A stretch of 64,000 bases of DNA from Tetradesmus obliquus (GCA_030272155.1 CP126203.1:1178001-1242000), one strand, 5' to 3'; positions 1-10,022 are shown, counted from the first letter of the stretch. The notes: generated by a model not told the origin, from the sequence alone. Program-made: numbers and translations.

Positions 1-1408
1 TCTACTGCAAGTTCACCACCGGCACAACAGACAACATTGACCACGTTGGCAACCCCAACACACCATACTATGTGAGTGTGTGCTGCTATTACTTAGATGC
101 GCGCCATTGAAAGACATGCCAGCTGTTGCGTTCTGTGTACACACAACGTGGCAGTGCATCTCGCAGTGCCTCAGGGAAGGCGCGCTGCACACCGCGGCCT
201 GCGCTGACCATAACAGCAGAGTAGCTTGGTGACAGCACAATGACACCACCCCCAGCAGCAAGCTGGAAACCAGTCTCCAGGGAATCCTGCCAGTCACTTT
301 CACATGTGCGCACCCGCAGCACACTGCCGCCTGCTGGCAGGAACTTGGCATACGCAGCAGCACAGAAGGCAACGTCGCGCTGCAACAGCTTCTCTGTGCT
401 GTTGTCATACATACCAGTGTCATGGCATGTCCCATCTGCTTGAATCAGCACGCTGCGCTGCGCATGCAAGAAATCGACCCGGCCTCGCCACCACCCTACT
501 GCCACTTGCGCGCACATGCTGTCACATATTCCCAACCTGTACAGCTTGCGCATCAGCTGCTCCTCACTTGCAGGCATGTTGCGTGCGCCTGTGCCACCCA
601 CTTTAGGCATCAAACATGCACACTGCTTGCACTCCAGAGCTGCTTCAGTTGCGGCAGCGCGCGGCTCGCAGAACTTGAAGTGCTGCACACCTGGCAGGCA
701 GCCCGTCATGGCCCAGTACAGTGGCCGCTTGCGTATCCCCAAGCTGATGATCCTGGGCCTGCTTTTACCATCTGCCTCAAGCCTGATGAATGGGCGTCCC
801 TTTTCATCCACTTGCACATTTAGCTGCGCTGCTGCTAACAAGGCTTTCCGCTGCCAACCCGGCAAAACCTGCACCTGCAGTTGAAGAGGCAGAAGAAGAA
901 GAAGAACGTGAAGGCCAAGAGCATGACACAGCTGGAGTTTGTCCACTGCATGAAGGAGCTTGCAGAGAAGGCTAACCAACAGCAGCGCGCGCGCGGCACT
1001 ACGCCGCTGTACATCTTCGACAACCCCAGTGTTCATGTCGGGCAGGATGCCGCAGAGCTCCTAGCTGCAGTTGGCATCAGCCCAGAGCAGGTGCTGCAAA
1101 TTGCACCCTACTCCCCAGACTTCAACCAGCCCATTGAGCATGCATTCGGCAGCCTCAAGGCTAGCTTCCGCAACCATCTGTACAACACCTACCAGCTGAC
1201 TGGTGCAGATGTATCACCGCGTGATCTGCAGCGGACGCTGCGTGACATATTCATGAACATCACACCTGCCTCTGTCATGGCTGATGCACTGAGGCTGCCA
1301 GATTTGTGGGATGTGGTGCGCAGCAGGCTGGACAGGGTGTTTGTATGCCGTGACAACAAGCAGCGCACGGGTACGGCTGGCAACTGGCCTAGGGATGATC
1401 AGCGCTGA
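1..1408 (+). CDS. DDE transposase, 5' part outside window
   Basis: Only the last 71 bases of exon 1 are present (1-71); the intron is 72-880 and exon 2 is 881-1408 with its TGA stop. Exon 2 carries the second Asp (FDNPSVH) and the Glu (SPDFNQPIEH) of the catalytic triad. It is cut by the window edge, not damaged. See the copy at 3500-5715 for the full description. Confidence 0.88.
45..71 (+). other. Coding end of exon 1 before donor at window start
   Basis: The codons for the segment ending NPNTPYY precede GTGAGT at 72-77. This marks the same exon boundary in the window-edge copy. Confidence 0.7.
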
Positions 1409-1596
1409 GCACGCTGCTGCTGCTGCTGCTGCAGGGCTTAGAATGTATATGGCTGCTGGCTGCACTCTAGACAGCTAGCAGCTGTCAGCAGGTCGTTGAT
1501 TGACACTCCCTGCAAGCTCACCTTTCTGACAGCTCCTCTGCTGGTTGGGCTCCTGTGTGTGCGCACCGCACGGCGCCGGCGATGTGCTGGTGCCAT
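89..1596 (-). CDS. Nested antisense nuclease, copy 1
   Basis: Minus-strand gene with exon 1 at 1522-1596, intron 875-1521 and exon 2 at 89-874. Same translation as the copy described at 4396-5903. It lies opposite the intron and exon 2 of the window-edge transposase. Confidence 0.7.
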
Positions 1597-3499
1597 GCTG
1601 TAGCTGGGTGGTTATGTCTCTGTTTTCAACTGTATGCCAGCATGGACAGCCACAGGCATGATAAGTTGATAGATTGTTATCTGATAATAATTGTCAGATG
1701 GTGTATTGGTGCATAGACTGGCCCAGAGTGAAAAGCGCGCGCGCGTGGCAAGGCAGTTCTGCCAGGGCAGCAGTGCTGTTGATGGGCAGTTCACATGCAG
1801 GCGAGTTGAGCCAATGTGCGTGAATGATTGTACTTGTTACGGCTAAAATTAATTATTGTACGTGCTAACATGTGCTTCATGCAGCTCCAGCTACTGAACC
1901 ACACGTTACTTGTCTCAACGGTTGCCCTACCAAGCAGGATGCTTTGATGTTGCTGCACTCTTGGCATTGTAATAACATCTATTCAAGTATTTAATTGAGC
2001 TGACGCACGGCAGGAGAAAGCTGTGTTTGAGTCAGGTAATCCGTGACGGGGAAGTGCTGCCGAATCAGCCACTCTCGATGCAGACAGCTGTCACGCTGCA
2101 AACTTATCCTCATACATAACAGCTGATTCTTACATCTTACTGGGCCGAGAATTTTCTCCGGTGGGACGCCGGGCAGCCAGCCTGGTCACGGAGCCAGTGA
2201 GTCCAAGACACCTGTGCAGGCTATGCCAGCTCGATCGTGCTGCGGCAGCAACAGCAGACAATTCGGATTGCTTTTAAAACGTCTTTCAAGACAAGGCTGT
2301 GCTCTGAATGTGCTTTTGTGAATTTAGCAGCAGCACTGCATGACCACCAGGCTGCTGCTGCTGCTGTCTTGCCTGGCAAAGTGTGCATTCGAAAAACAGA
2401 GGCTACAGCAGGTGACAGCACCCTCCTCTGAGCTGCACTCTGCTGTCTGCTGCTGAATGTGCTGCTGGCCAGGCAGGTCCCAGCAATTGCAAACAACAGT
2501 AATGCAGGATTTGGGACAGCTGCACCACCAGCAGCAGTTGCAGCAGGCCTGCTATAACATAAAAAGGTGGGCAGGCATTTCATCAACTTTGCCCAGAAAC
2601 AGCAGCAGCAGGATTGCAATGCAGGCTGAGAACTGCTGCAGCAAAGGAAGATGTGCATTTTTGCCTTCAGTGGGGTAGGGTACGAACCTAGCATCCCAGA
2701 TATGAGACAAAGCCACATAGCACACAAACAGAAAGCCATGCTGGCACAGCAACCTGCTGCTTGTGGTAGGTACAGCAAGGCACAGCTGCTGAACCTGCTG
2801 CCTTGGTTTGCTTGCATGTCAGCTGTCCTGCAGGCACCTCACCTGCTTGCAGCGCCCGCTCCAAACTGCTAGTTTTTTTCAGCTCCAGAATTCAGCGTGA
2901 TCACACAAGATGAATGTCTGCAGGAGAGTGTGTGGACTGGCAGCACTCAACCAACTGTGCTCAACCACCCTAGCTGCACACGCGCAGCAGCTGCCTGTAA
3001 TGCTGAAACGTTGATCGGTGATAAGCAACAAGATTAGCAGCAGCAGCACAGCGCACAACGTACAGGGCCAGACAGCAGACCGCAACAACAGCGGCAGGGC
3101 ACTTGGCACACCACAGCTGCAGAGCCCGATCAGCCAGCAGGTGCTGCCCAGAAGTAGAAACGGTTACATAAATACATATGTGCAGGCAGCAGCGCCCTAT
3201 AGCAGCAGAAAGCAGCAGATAACAGACCCGCGAAAATTCAAAGAGTCGGGGCGCAGCAGGTGGTTTGCAAGCACTTTACTCAAGTTACACAGCACCCCAT
3301 ATAGTGGCTCAATTTGATTTAGATTCGTTGTTGAAAGTTGCATTTAATGAGTATGCTGCCTTTGCGCTACTTTCGTACCAGTGCCTAGTGAAGGCTGGTC
3401 AAACTCCAGGTTGCTGCAAACATTAGGTTGACCTGACATGTTATTTCTGTTTGCACTGCTAGCAGAAGCACAGCTGACTCCTGCATATGTTTTGAATCC

Positions 3500-5715
3500 A
3501 TGGCTGCAGGGTGGCTGTCCATGGTGCGCAAGCACCCTTTGGGATGGGAGAGCAACCGCAAGTCAACGGGCGCGCGGGTGGCGGCGGTGGTGGCGGTGCT
3601 CACGATGCTAGCCATCGCCGGCAGTCCAAAGGGTGCGGCAGGCTATTACAGAGTACACTTTCCTAAGCATGCTGCTCAAATCAAACAGGACCTGAATTCC
3701 TTCTGCATGACCCACTACAAGAACTTCAAGCAGTATGGCACGGTGGCAACTCCCAAGCACAAGGGCAGACCCCCAAAAGTCCCAGATGACGTGGCATTAA
3801 AGGCCAGTGAAACATTCAAAGCTGGCAAGGTAGTCAAGGCCTACCCAAGTGCAGAAGCAAAGAAGAAAGTCGACGTGCATGTATGGTGGACATCAATCAA
3901 ACTTGCTTGTCAGGAAAATGAGTACCTGGGTGGCCTATGCAGGAAGTACAACATCAGGCCCAAGCAACTGCTGAAGCGCATGAAAGCTGTTGACCCCAAC
4001 CTGGTGCGCAGAAGAATAGATGTGAAGATGGACCTGACAGACAAGCAGAAAGACAGGAGAAAGGCTGCAGCAGAGAGGCTCTACAAGATGTTCCAGGATG
4101 AGCCAGACTTGCTGAGCAGAATTTATTTTGTTGATGAGTGCAAACTCTGGATGTCCAACCTAGCAGGCGGCGCCATCAAGGTGTATTGCGATGCACATGA
4201 TGCAAACGTACATGCTGTGCTACCATGCAAGTGGATGCGCAAGGGCCAGGACAACAAACCAGTCAAGCTACACTTTGTGTGCGCCGTCAACGCGGTGCAC
4301 GGCGCTGTCTACTGCAAGTTCACCACCGGCACAACAGACAACATTGACCACGTTGGCAACCCCAACACACCATACTATGTGAGTGTGTGCTGCTATTACT
4401 TAGATGCGCGCCATTGAAAGACATGCCAGCTGTTGCGTTCTGTGTACACACAACGTGGCAGTGCATCTCGCAGTGCCTCAGGGAAGGCGCGCTGCACACC
4501 GCGGCCTGCGCTGACCATAACAGCAGAGTAGCTTGGTGACAGCACAATGACACCACCCCCAGCAGCAAGCTGGAAACCAGTCTCCAGGGAATCCTGCCAG
4601 TCACTTTCACATGTGCGCACCCGCAGCACACTGCCGCCTGCTGGCAGGAACTTGGCATACGCAGCAGCACAGAAGGCAACGTCGCGCTGCAACAGCTTCT
4701 CTGTGCTGTTGTCATACATACCAGTGTCATGGCATGTCCCATCTGCTTGAATCAGCACGCTGCGCTGCGCATGCAAGAAATCGACCCGGCCTCGCCACCA
4801 CCCTACTGCCACTTGCGCGCACATGCTGTCACATATTCCCAACCTGTACAGCTTGCGCATCAGCTGCTCCTCACTTGCAGGCATGTTGCGTGCGCCTGTG
4901 CCACCCACTTTAGGCATCAAACATGCACACTGCTTGCACTCCAGAGCTGCTTCAGTTGCGGCAGCGCGCGGCTCGCAGAACTTGAAGTGCTGCACACCTG
5001 GCAGGCAGCCCGTCATGGCCCAGTACAGTGGCCGCTTGCGTATCCCCAAGCTGATGATCCTGGGCCTGCTTTTACCATCTGCCTCAAGCCTGATGAATGG
5101 GCGTCCCTTTTCATCCACTTGCACATTTAGCTGCGCTGCTGCTAACAAGGCTTTCCGCTGCCAACCCGGCAAAACCTGCACCTGCAGTTGAAGAGGCAGA
5201 AGAAGAAGAAGAACGTGAAGGCCAAGAGCATGACACAGCTGGAGTTTGTCCACTGCATGAAGGAGCTTGCAGAGAAGGCTAACCAACAGCAGCGCGCGCG
5301 CGGCACTACGCCGCTGTACATCTTCGACAACCCCAGTGTTCATGTCGGGCAGGATGCCGCAGAGCTCCTAGCTGCAGTTGGCATCAGCCCAGAGCAGGTG
5401 CTGCAAATTGCACCCTACTCCCCAGACTTCAACCAGCCCATTGAGCATGCATTCGGCAGCCTCAAGGCTAGCTTCCGCAACCATCTGTACAACACCTACC
5501 AGCTGACTGGTGCAGATGTATCACCGCGTGATCTGCAGCGGACGCTGCGTGACATATTCATGAACATCACACCTGCCTCTGTCATGGCTGATGCACTGAG
5601 GCTGCCAGATTTGTGGGATGTGGTGCGCAGCAGGCTGGACAGGGTGTTTGTATGCCGTGACAACAAGCAGCGCACGGGTACGGCTGGCAACTGGCCTAGG
5701 GATGATCAGCGCTGA
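3500..5715 (+). CDS. Tc1/mariner (IS630-superfamily) DDE transposase, two exons
   Basis: This would be the cut-and-paste transposase of the element, acting in the nucleus on element ends. Exon 1 is 3500-4378 (293 codons) and exon 2 is 5188-5715 (175 codons plus stop), giving 468 residues. The 809-bp intron (GTGAGT...CTGCAG) is in phase 0. An AT-hook-like GRPPK lies at 89-93, followed by a helix-turn-helix-like segment (about 125-165). The triad is D212 (YFVDECKLW), D340 (YIFDNPSVH) and E379 (PYSPDFNQPIEH), with 38 residues between the last two. Without splicing, exon 1 would lack D340 and E379, which supports the intron. A Lys-rich run (KRQKKKKN) follows the junction. The first ATG has a weak context and a hydrophobic stretch (27-41) follows it, so the true start may differ. 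The family call is firm; activity is untested. Confidence 0.9.
4379..4384 (+). other. Splice donor of transposase intron
   Basis: GTGAGT directly after codon 293 (TAT), in phase 0. Reading through instead adds only 12 residues before a stop and leaves the transposase without its second and third catalytic residues. It recurs every 4,307 bp in forward units and mirrored in inverted ones. Confidence 0.75.
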
Positions 5716-5903
5716 GCACGCTGCTGCTGCTGCTGCTGCAGGGCTTAGAATGTATATGGCTGCTGGCTGCACTCTAGACAGCTAGCAGCTGTCAGCAGGT
5801 CGTTGATTGACACTCCCTGCAAGCTCACCTTTCTGACAGCTCCTCTGCTGGTTGGGCTCCTGTGTGTGCGCACCGCACGGCGCCGGCGATGTGCTGGTGC
5901 CAT
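4396..5903 (-). CDS. Candidate Vsr/DUF559-like PD-(D/E)XK endonuclease, two exons, nested antisense
   Basis: Exon 1 (5829-5903, 25 codons) starts at an ATG with A at -3 and G at +4 and an in-frame TAA six codons upstream. It encodes a basic leader (MAPAHRRRRAVR...) and ends at AAG^GTGAGC. Exon 2 (4396-5181, 261 codons) follows a strong polypyrimidine tract and CTGCAG; both sites are phase 0. The 286-residue product shows SEEQLMRKLYRLG (128-140), RVDF (157-160), VLIQADGTCHD (167-177), QRD (190-192) and VLRVR (210-214). This is the order seen in Vsr/DUF559-type nucleases, with Gln where Glu is usual. C94, C107, C110 and C112 could bind metal. It ends in tandem stops (TAA TAG). Exon 2 occupies 786 of the 809 bp of the transposase intron. 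The fold is judged from motifs only. Exon 1 is inferred; without it the ORF runs back into antisense of transposase exon 2. Confidence 0.7.
5182..5187. other. Palindromic CTGCAG used as splice acceptor on both strands
   Basis: On the + strand the AG at 5186-5187 ends the transposase intron and exon 2 begins with TTG at 5188. On the - strand the same six bases end the nuclease intron and nuclease exon 2 begins with GTG at 5181. Both junctions are phase 0. Alternative in-frame acceptors exist 6 bp further into the nuclease exon (GTGCAG) and 12 bp further into transposase exon 2 (GAGGCAG), so exact use needs transcript data. Confidence 0.65.
5188..5216 (-). other. Polypyrimidine tract of nuclease intron, coding Lys-rich run of transposase on the other strand
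   Basis: Read on the - strand this is a run dominated by TTC and CTT just before CAACTGCAG, a strong acceptor context. Read on the + strand the same bases are AAG codons giving KRQKKKKN at the start of transposase exon 2. One stretch therefore serves splicing of one gene and coding of the other, if both models hold. Confidence 0.6.
5720..5739. repeat. GCT triplet microsatellite after transposase stop
   Basis: Twenty bases of uninterrupted GCT repeat begin five bases after the transposase stop codon. The length is the same in the copies I compared, which is notable for a tract type that usually varies. A second GCT run of 16 bases lies at 6658-6673 in the non-coding segment. Confidence 0.9.
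5823..5828 (-). other. Splice donor of nuclease intron
   Basis: On the - strand, AAG^GTGAGC: a near-ideal donor directly after codon 25 of the basic leader exon. The intron it opens (5182-5828, 647 bp) contains all of transposase exon 2. Confidence 0.6.
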
Positions 5904-7806
5904 GCTGTAGCTGGGTGGTTATGTCTCTGTTTTCAACTGTATGCCAGCATGGACAGCCACAGGCATGATAAGTTGATAGATTGTTATCTGATAATAATTG
6001 TCAGATGGTGTATTGGTGCATAGACTGGCCCAGAGTGAAAAGCGCGCGCGCGTGGCAAGGCAGTTCTGCCAGGGCAGCAGTGCTGTTGATGGGCAGTTCA
6101 CATGCAGGCGAGTTGAGCCAATGTGCGTGAATGATTGTACTTGTTACGGCTAAAATTAATTATTGTACGTGCTAACATGTGCTTCATGCAGCTCCAGCTA
6201 CTGAACCACACGTTACTTGTCTCAACGGTTGCCCTACCAAGCAGGATGCTTTGATGTTGCTGCACTCTTGGCATTGTAATAACATCTATTCAAGTATTTA
6301 ATTGAGCTGACGCACGGCAGGAGAAAGCTGTGTTTGAGTCAGGTAATCCGTGACGGGGAAGTGCTGCCGAATCAGCCACTCTCGATGCAGACAGCTGTCA
6401 CGCTGCAAACTTATCCTCATACATAACAGCTGATTCTTACATCTTACTGGGCCGAGAATTTTCTCCGGTGGGACGCCGGGCAGCCAGCCTGGTCACGGAG
6501 CCAGTGAGTCCAAGACACCTGTGCAGGCTATGCCAGCTCGATCGTGCTGCGGCAGCAACAGCAGACAATTCGGATTGCTTTTAAAACGTCTTTCAAGACA
6601 AGGCTGTGCTCTGAATGTGCTTTTGTGAATTTAGCAGCAGCACTGCATGACCACCAGGCTGCTGCTGCTGCTGTCTTGCCTGGCAAAGTGTGCATTCGAA
6701 AAACAGAGGCTACAGCAGGTGACAGCACCCTCCTCTGAGCTGCACTCTGCTGTCTGCTGCTGAATGTGCTGCTGGCCAGGCAGGTCCCAGCAATTGCAAA
6801 CAACAGTAATGCAGGATTTGGGACAGCTGCACCACCAGCAGCAGTTGCAGCAGGCCTGCTATAACATAAAAAGGTGGGCAGGCATTTCATCAACTTTGCC
6901 CAGAAACAGCAGCAGCAGGATTGCAATGCAGGCTGAGAACTGCTGCAGCAAAGGAAGATGTGCATTTTTGCCTTCAGTGGGGTAGGGTACGAACCTAGCA
7001 TCCCAGATATGAGACAAAGCCACATAGCACACAAACAGAAAGCCATGCTGGCACAGCAACCTGCTGCTTGTGGTAGGTACAGCAAGGCACAGCTGCTGAA
7101 CCTGCTGCCTTGGTTTGCTTGCATGTCAGCTGTCCTGCAGGCACCTCACCTGCTTGCAGCGCCCGCTCCAAACTGCTAGTTTTTTTCAGCTCCAGAATTC
7201 AGCGTGATCACACAAGATGAATGTCTGCAGGAGAGTGTGTGGACTGGCAGCACTCAACCAACTGTGCTCAACCACCCTAGCTGCACACGCGCAGCAGCTG
7301 CCTGTAATGCTGAAACGTTGATCGGTGATAAGCAACAAGATTAGCAGCAGCAGCACAGCGCACAACGTACAGGGCCAGACAGCAGACCGCAACAACAGCG
7401 GCAGGGCACTTGGCACACCACAGCTGCAGAGCCCGATCAGCCAGCAGGTGCTGCCCAGAAGTAGAAACGGTTACATAAATACATATGTGCAGGCAGCAGC
7501 GCCCTATAGCAGCAGAAAGCAGCAGATAACAGACCCGCGAAAATTCAAAGAGTCGGGGCGCAGCAGGTGGTTTGCAAGCACTTTACTCAAGTTACACAGC
7601 ACCCCATATAGTGGCTCAATTTGATTTAGATTCGTTGTTGAAAGTTGCATTTAATGAGTATGCTGCCTTTGCGCTACTTTCGTACCAGTGCCTAGTGAAG
7701 GCTGGTCAAACTCCAGGTTGCTGCAAACATTAGGTTGACCTGACATGTTATTTCTGTTTGCACTGCTAGCAGAAGCACAGCTGACTCCTGCATATGTTTT
7801 GAATCC
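5904..7806. other. Non-coding segment of the repeat unit (about 1.9 kb)
   Basis: I see no convincing gene here. The segment is dense in CAG/CTG words, has a GC alternation at 6043-6051 and an AT-richer stretch at about 5965-6010 and 6145-6170. It should contain the promoters of both genes, but no clear TATA box lies near either ATG; ATAAATA at 7475-7481 is about 330 bp upstream of the next transposase. No terminal inverted repeats were recognised. Equivalent full segments: 1597-3499, 10211-12113, 14518-16420, 18825-20727, 23132-25034, 27439-29341, 31746-33648, 36053-37955, 40360-42262, 44667-46569, 51244-53146 and 55551-57453. Confidence 0.6.
5986..6006. other. Small inverted repeat upstream of nuclease ATG
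   Basis: ATCTGA and TCAGAT flank nine bases, in an AT-rich patch about 85-105 bp upstream of the nuclease start. It could be a protein-binding site or a chance palindrome; nothing else supports a role. Confidence 0.3.
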
Positions 7807-10022
7807 ATGGCTGCAGGGTGGCTGTCCATGGTGCGCAAGCACCCTTTGGGATGGGAGAGCAACCGCAAGTCAACGGGCGCGCGGGTGGCGGCGGTGGTGG
7901 CGGTGCTCACGATGCTAGCCATCGCCGGCAGTCCAAAGGGTGCGGCAGGCTATTACAGAGTACACTTTCCTAAGCATGCTGCTCAAATCAAACAGGACCT
8001 GAATTCCTTCTGCATGACCCACTACAAGAACTTCAAGCAGTATGGCACGGTGGCAACTCCCAAGCACAAGGGCAGACCCCCAAAAGTCCCAGATGACGTG
8101 GCATTAAAGGCCAGTGAAACATTCAAAGCTGGCAAGGTAGTCAAGGCCTACCCAAGTGCAGAAGCAAAGAAGAAAGTCGACGTGCATGTATGGTGGACAT
8201 CAATCAAACTTGCTTGTCAGGAAAATGAGTACCTGGGTGGCCTATGCAGGAAGTACAACATCAGGCCCAAGCAACTGCTGAAGCGCATGAAAGCTGTTGA
8301 CCCCAACCTGGTGCGCAGAAGAATAGATGTGAAGATGGACCTGACAGACAAGCAGAAAGACAGGAGAAAGGCTGCAGCAGAGAGGCTCTACAAGATGTTC
8401 CAGGATGAGCCAGACTTGCTGAGCAGAATTTATTTTGTTGATGAGTGCAAACTCTGGATGTCCAACCTAGCAGGCGGCGCCATCAAGGTGTATTGCGATG
8501 CACATGATGCAAACGTACATGCTGTGCTACCATGCAAGTGGATGCGCAAGGGCCAGGACAACAAACCAGTCAAGCTACACTTTGTGTGCGCCGTCAACGC
8601 GGTGCACGGCGCTGTCTACTGCAAGTTCACCACCGGCACAACAGACAACATTGACCACGTTGGCAACCCCAACACACCATACTATGTGAGTGTGTGCTGC
8701 TATTACTTAGATGCGCGCCATTGAAAGACATGCCAGCTGTTGCGTTCTGTGTACACACAACGTGGCAGTGCATCTCGCAGTGCCTCAGGGAAGGCGCGCT
8801 GCACACCGCGGCCTGCGCTGACCATAACAGCAGAGTAGCTTGGTGACAGCACAATGACACCACCCCCAGCAGCAAGCTGGAAACCAGTCTCCAGGGAATC
8901 CTGCCAGTCACTTTCACATGTGCGCACCCGCAGCACACTGCCGCCTGCTGGCAGGAACTTGGCATACGCAGCAGCACAGAAGGCAACGTCGCGCTGCAAC
9001 AGCTTCTCTGTGCTGTTGTCATACATACCAGTGTCATGGCATGTCCCATCTGCTTGAATCAGCACGCTGCGCTGCGCATGCAAGAAATCGACCCGGCCTC
9101 GCCACCACCCTACTGCCACTTGCGCGCACATGCTGTCACATATTCCCAACCTGTACAGCTTGCGCATCAGCTGCTCCTCACTTGCAGGCATGTTGCGTGC
9201 GCCTGTGCCACCCACTTTAGGCATCAAACATGCACACTGCTTGCACTCCAGAGCTGCTTCAGTTGCGGCAGCGCGCGGCTCGCAGAACTTGAAGTGCTGC
9301 ACACCTGGCAGGCAGCCCGTCATGGCCCAGTACAGTGGCCGCTTGCGTATCCCCAAGCTGATGATCCTGGGCCTGCTTTTACCATCTGCCTCAAGCCTGA
9401 TGAATGGGCGTCCCTTTTCATCCACTTGCACATTTAGCTGCGCTGCTGCTAACAAGGCTTTCCGCTGCCAACCCGGCAAAACCTGCACCTGCAGTTGAAG
9501 AGGCAGAAGAAGAAGAAGAACGTGAAGGCCAAGAGCATGACACAGCTGGAGTTTGTCCACTGCATGAAGGAGCTTGCAGAGAAGGCTAACCAACAGCAGC
9601 GCGCGCGCGGCACTACGCCGCTGTACATCTTCGACAACCCCAGTGTTCATGTCGGGCAGGATGCCGCAGAGCTCCTAGCTGCAGTTGGCATCAGCCCAGA
9701 GCAGGTGCTGCAAATTGCACCCTACTCCCCAGACTTCAACCAGCCCATTGAGCATGCATTCGGCAGCCTCAAGGCTAGCTTCCGCAACCATCTGTACAAC
9801 ACCTACCAGCTGACTGGTGCAGATGTATCACCGCGTGATCTGCAGCGGACGCTGCGTGACATATTCATGAACATCACACCTGCCTCTGTCATGGCTGATG
9901 CACTGAGGCTGCCAGATTTGTGGGATGTGGTGCGCAGCAGGCTGGACAGGGTGTTTGTATGCCGTGACAACAAGCAGCGCACGGGTACGGCTGGCAACTG
10001 GCCTAGGGATGATCAGCGCTGA
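7807..10022 (+). CDS. DDE transposase, copy 2
   Basis: Exons 7807-8685 and 9495-10022, intron 8686-9494. The translation is identical to the copy at 3500-5715, with the triad and splice sites intact. Confidence 0.9.

Larger units (their letters stand above)
3500..7806 (+). mobile_element. Reference repeat unit: Tc1/mariner-type element unit with nested nuclease
   Basis: One full period, set arbitrarily to begin at the transposase ATG. Order on the + strand: transposase exon 1 (3500-4378), antisense nuclease exon 2 (4396-5181), transposase exon 2 (5188-5715), antisense nuclease exon 1 (5829-5903), then 1,903 bp of non-coding sequence. I could not identify terminal inverted repeats or a TA target duplication, so the true ends of the original transposon inside the period are unknown. 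The tandem arrangement could come from integration of circles, rolling amplification or unequal exchange; the sequence does not choose between these. Confidence 0.8.

Noticed and set aside
4320..4742. 140-codon minus-strand ORF overlapping the nuclease 3' end
   Set aside because: It is a different frame over the nuclease coding exon and transposase exon 1, rich in Cys and Ser from CAG/TGC words, with no domain. The frame carrying the nuclease motifs is the better explanation.
5053..5103. Hammerhead-ribozyme-like CTGATGA words
   Set aside because: No GAAA core follows at the right distance and the words lie in the nuclease coding exon.
4729..5191. Plus-strand ORFs of 133 and 122 codons inside the transposase intron
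   Set aside because: They are shadows of the antisense nuclease exon. They contain no recognisable motif and lie within the predicted intron.
5188..5343. N-terminal 54 codons of the continuous 315-codon minus-strand ORF (ATG at 5343)
   Set aside because: This part is exactly antisense to transposase exon 2 and low complexity (Leu runs). A strong acceptor lies at its end, and an upstream exon with a near-ideal donor joins in frame, so it is treated as intron.
6985..7012. tRNA or SINE-like B-box on the minus strand (GGTTCGTACCC)
   Set aside because: The T-loop base after TTCG is wrong, there is no matching A-box and no cloverleaf can be drawn. Its closeness to the unit position of junction 2 is probably chance.
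6528..7124. 198-codon minus-strand ORF in the non-coding segment
   Set aside because: Composition is dominated by Ala, Ser, Cys and Leu from CAG/CTG repeats, with no domain and no good start context. Long open frames arise by chance in such triplet-rich DNA.
7325..7624. 99-codon plus-strand ORF upstream of the transposase
   Set aside because: It is low complexity, Gln/Ser-rich from CAG words, and there is no reason to think it is translated.
3500..7806. Retrotransposon or LTR element
   Set aside because: No reverse transcriptase, integrase, gag or long terminal repeats are present. The DDE transposase places it with DNA transposons.
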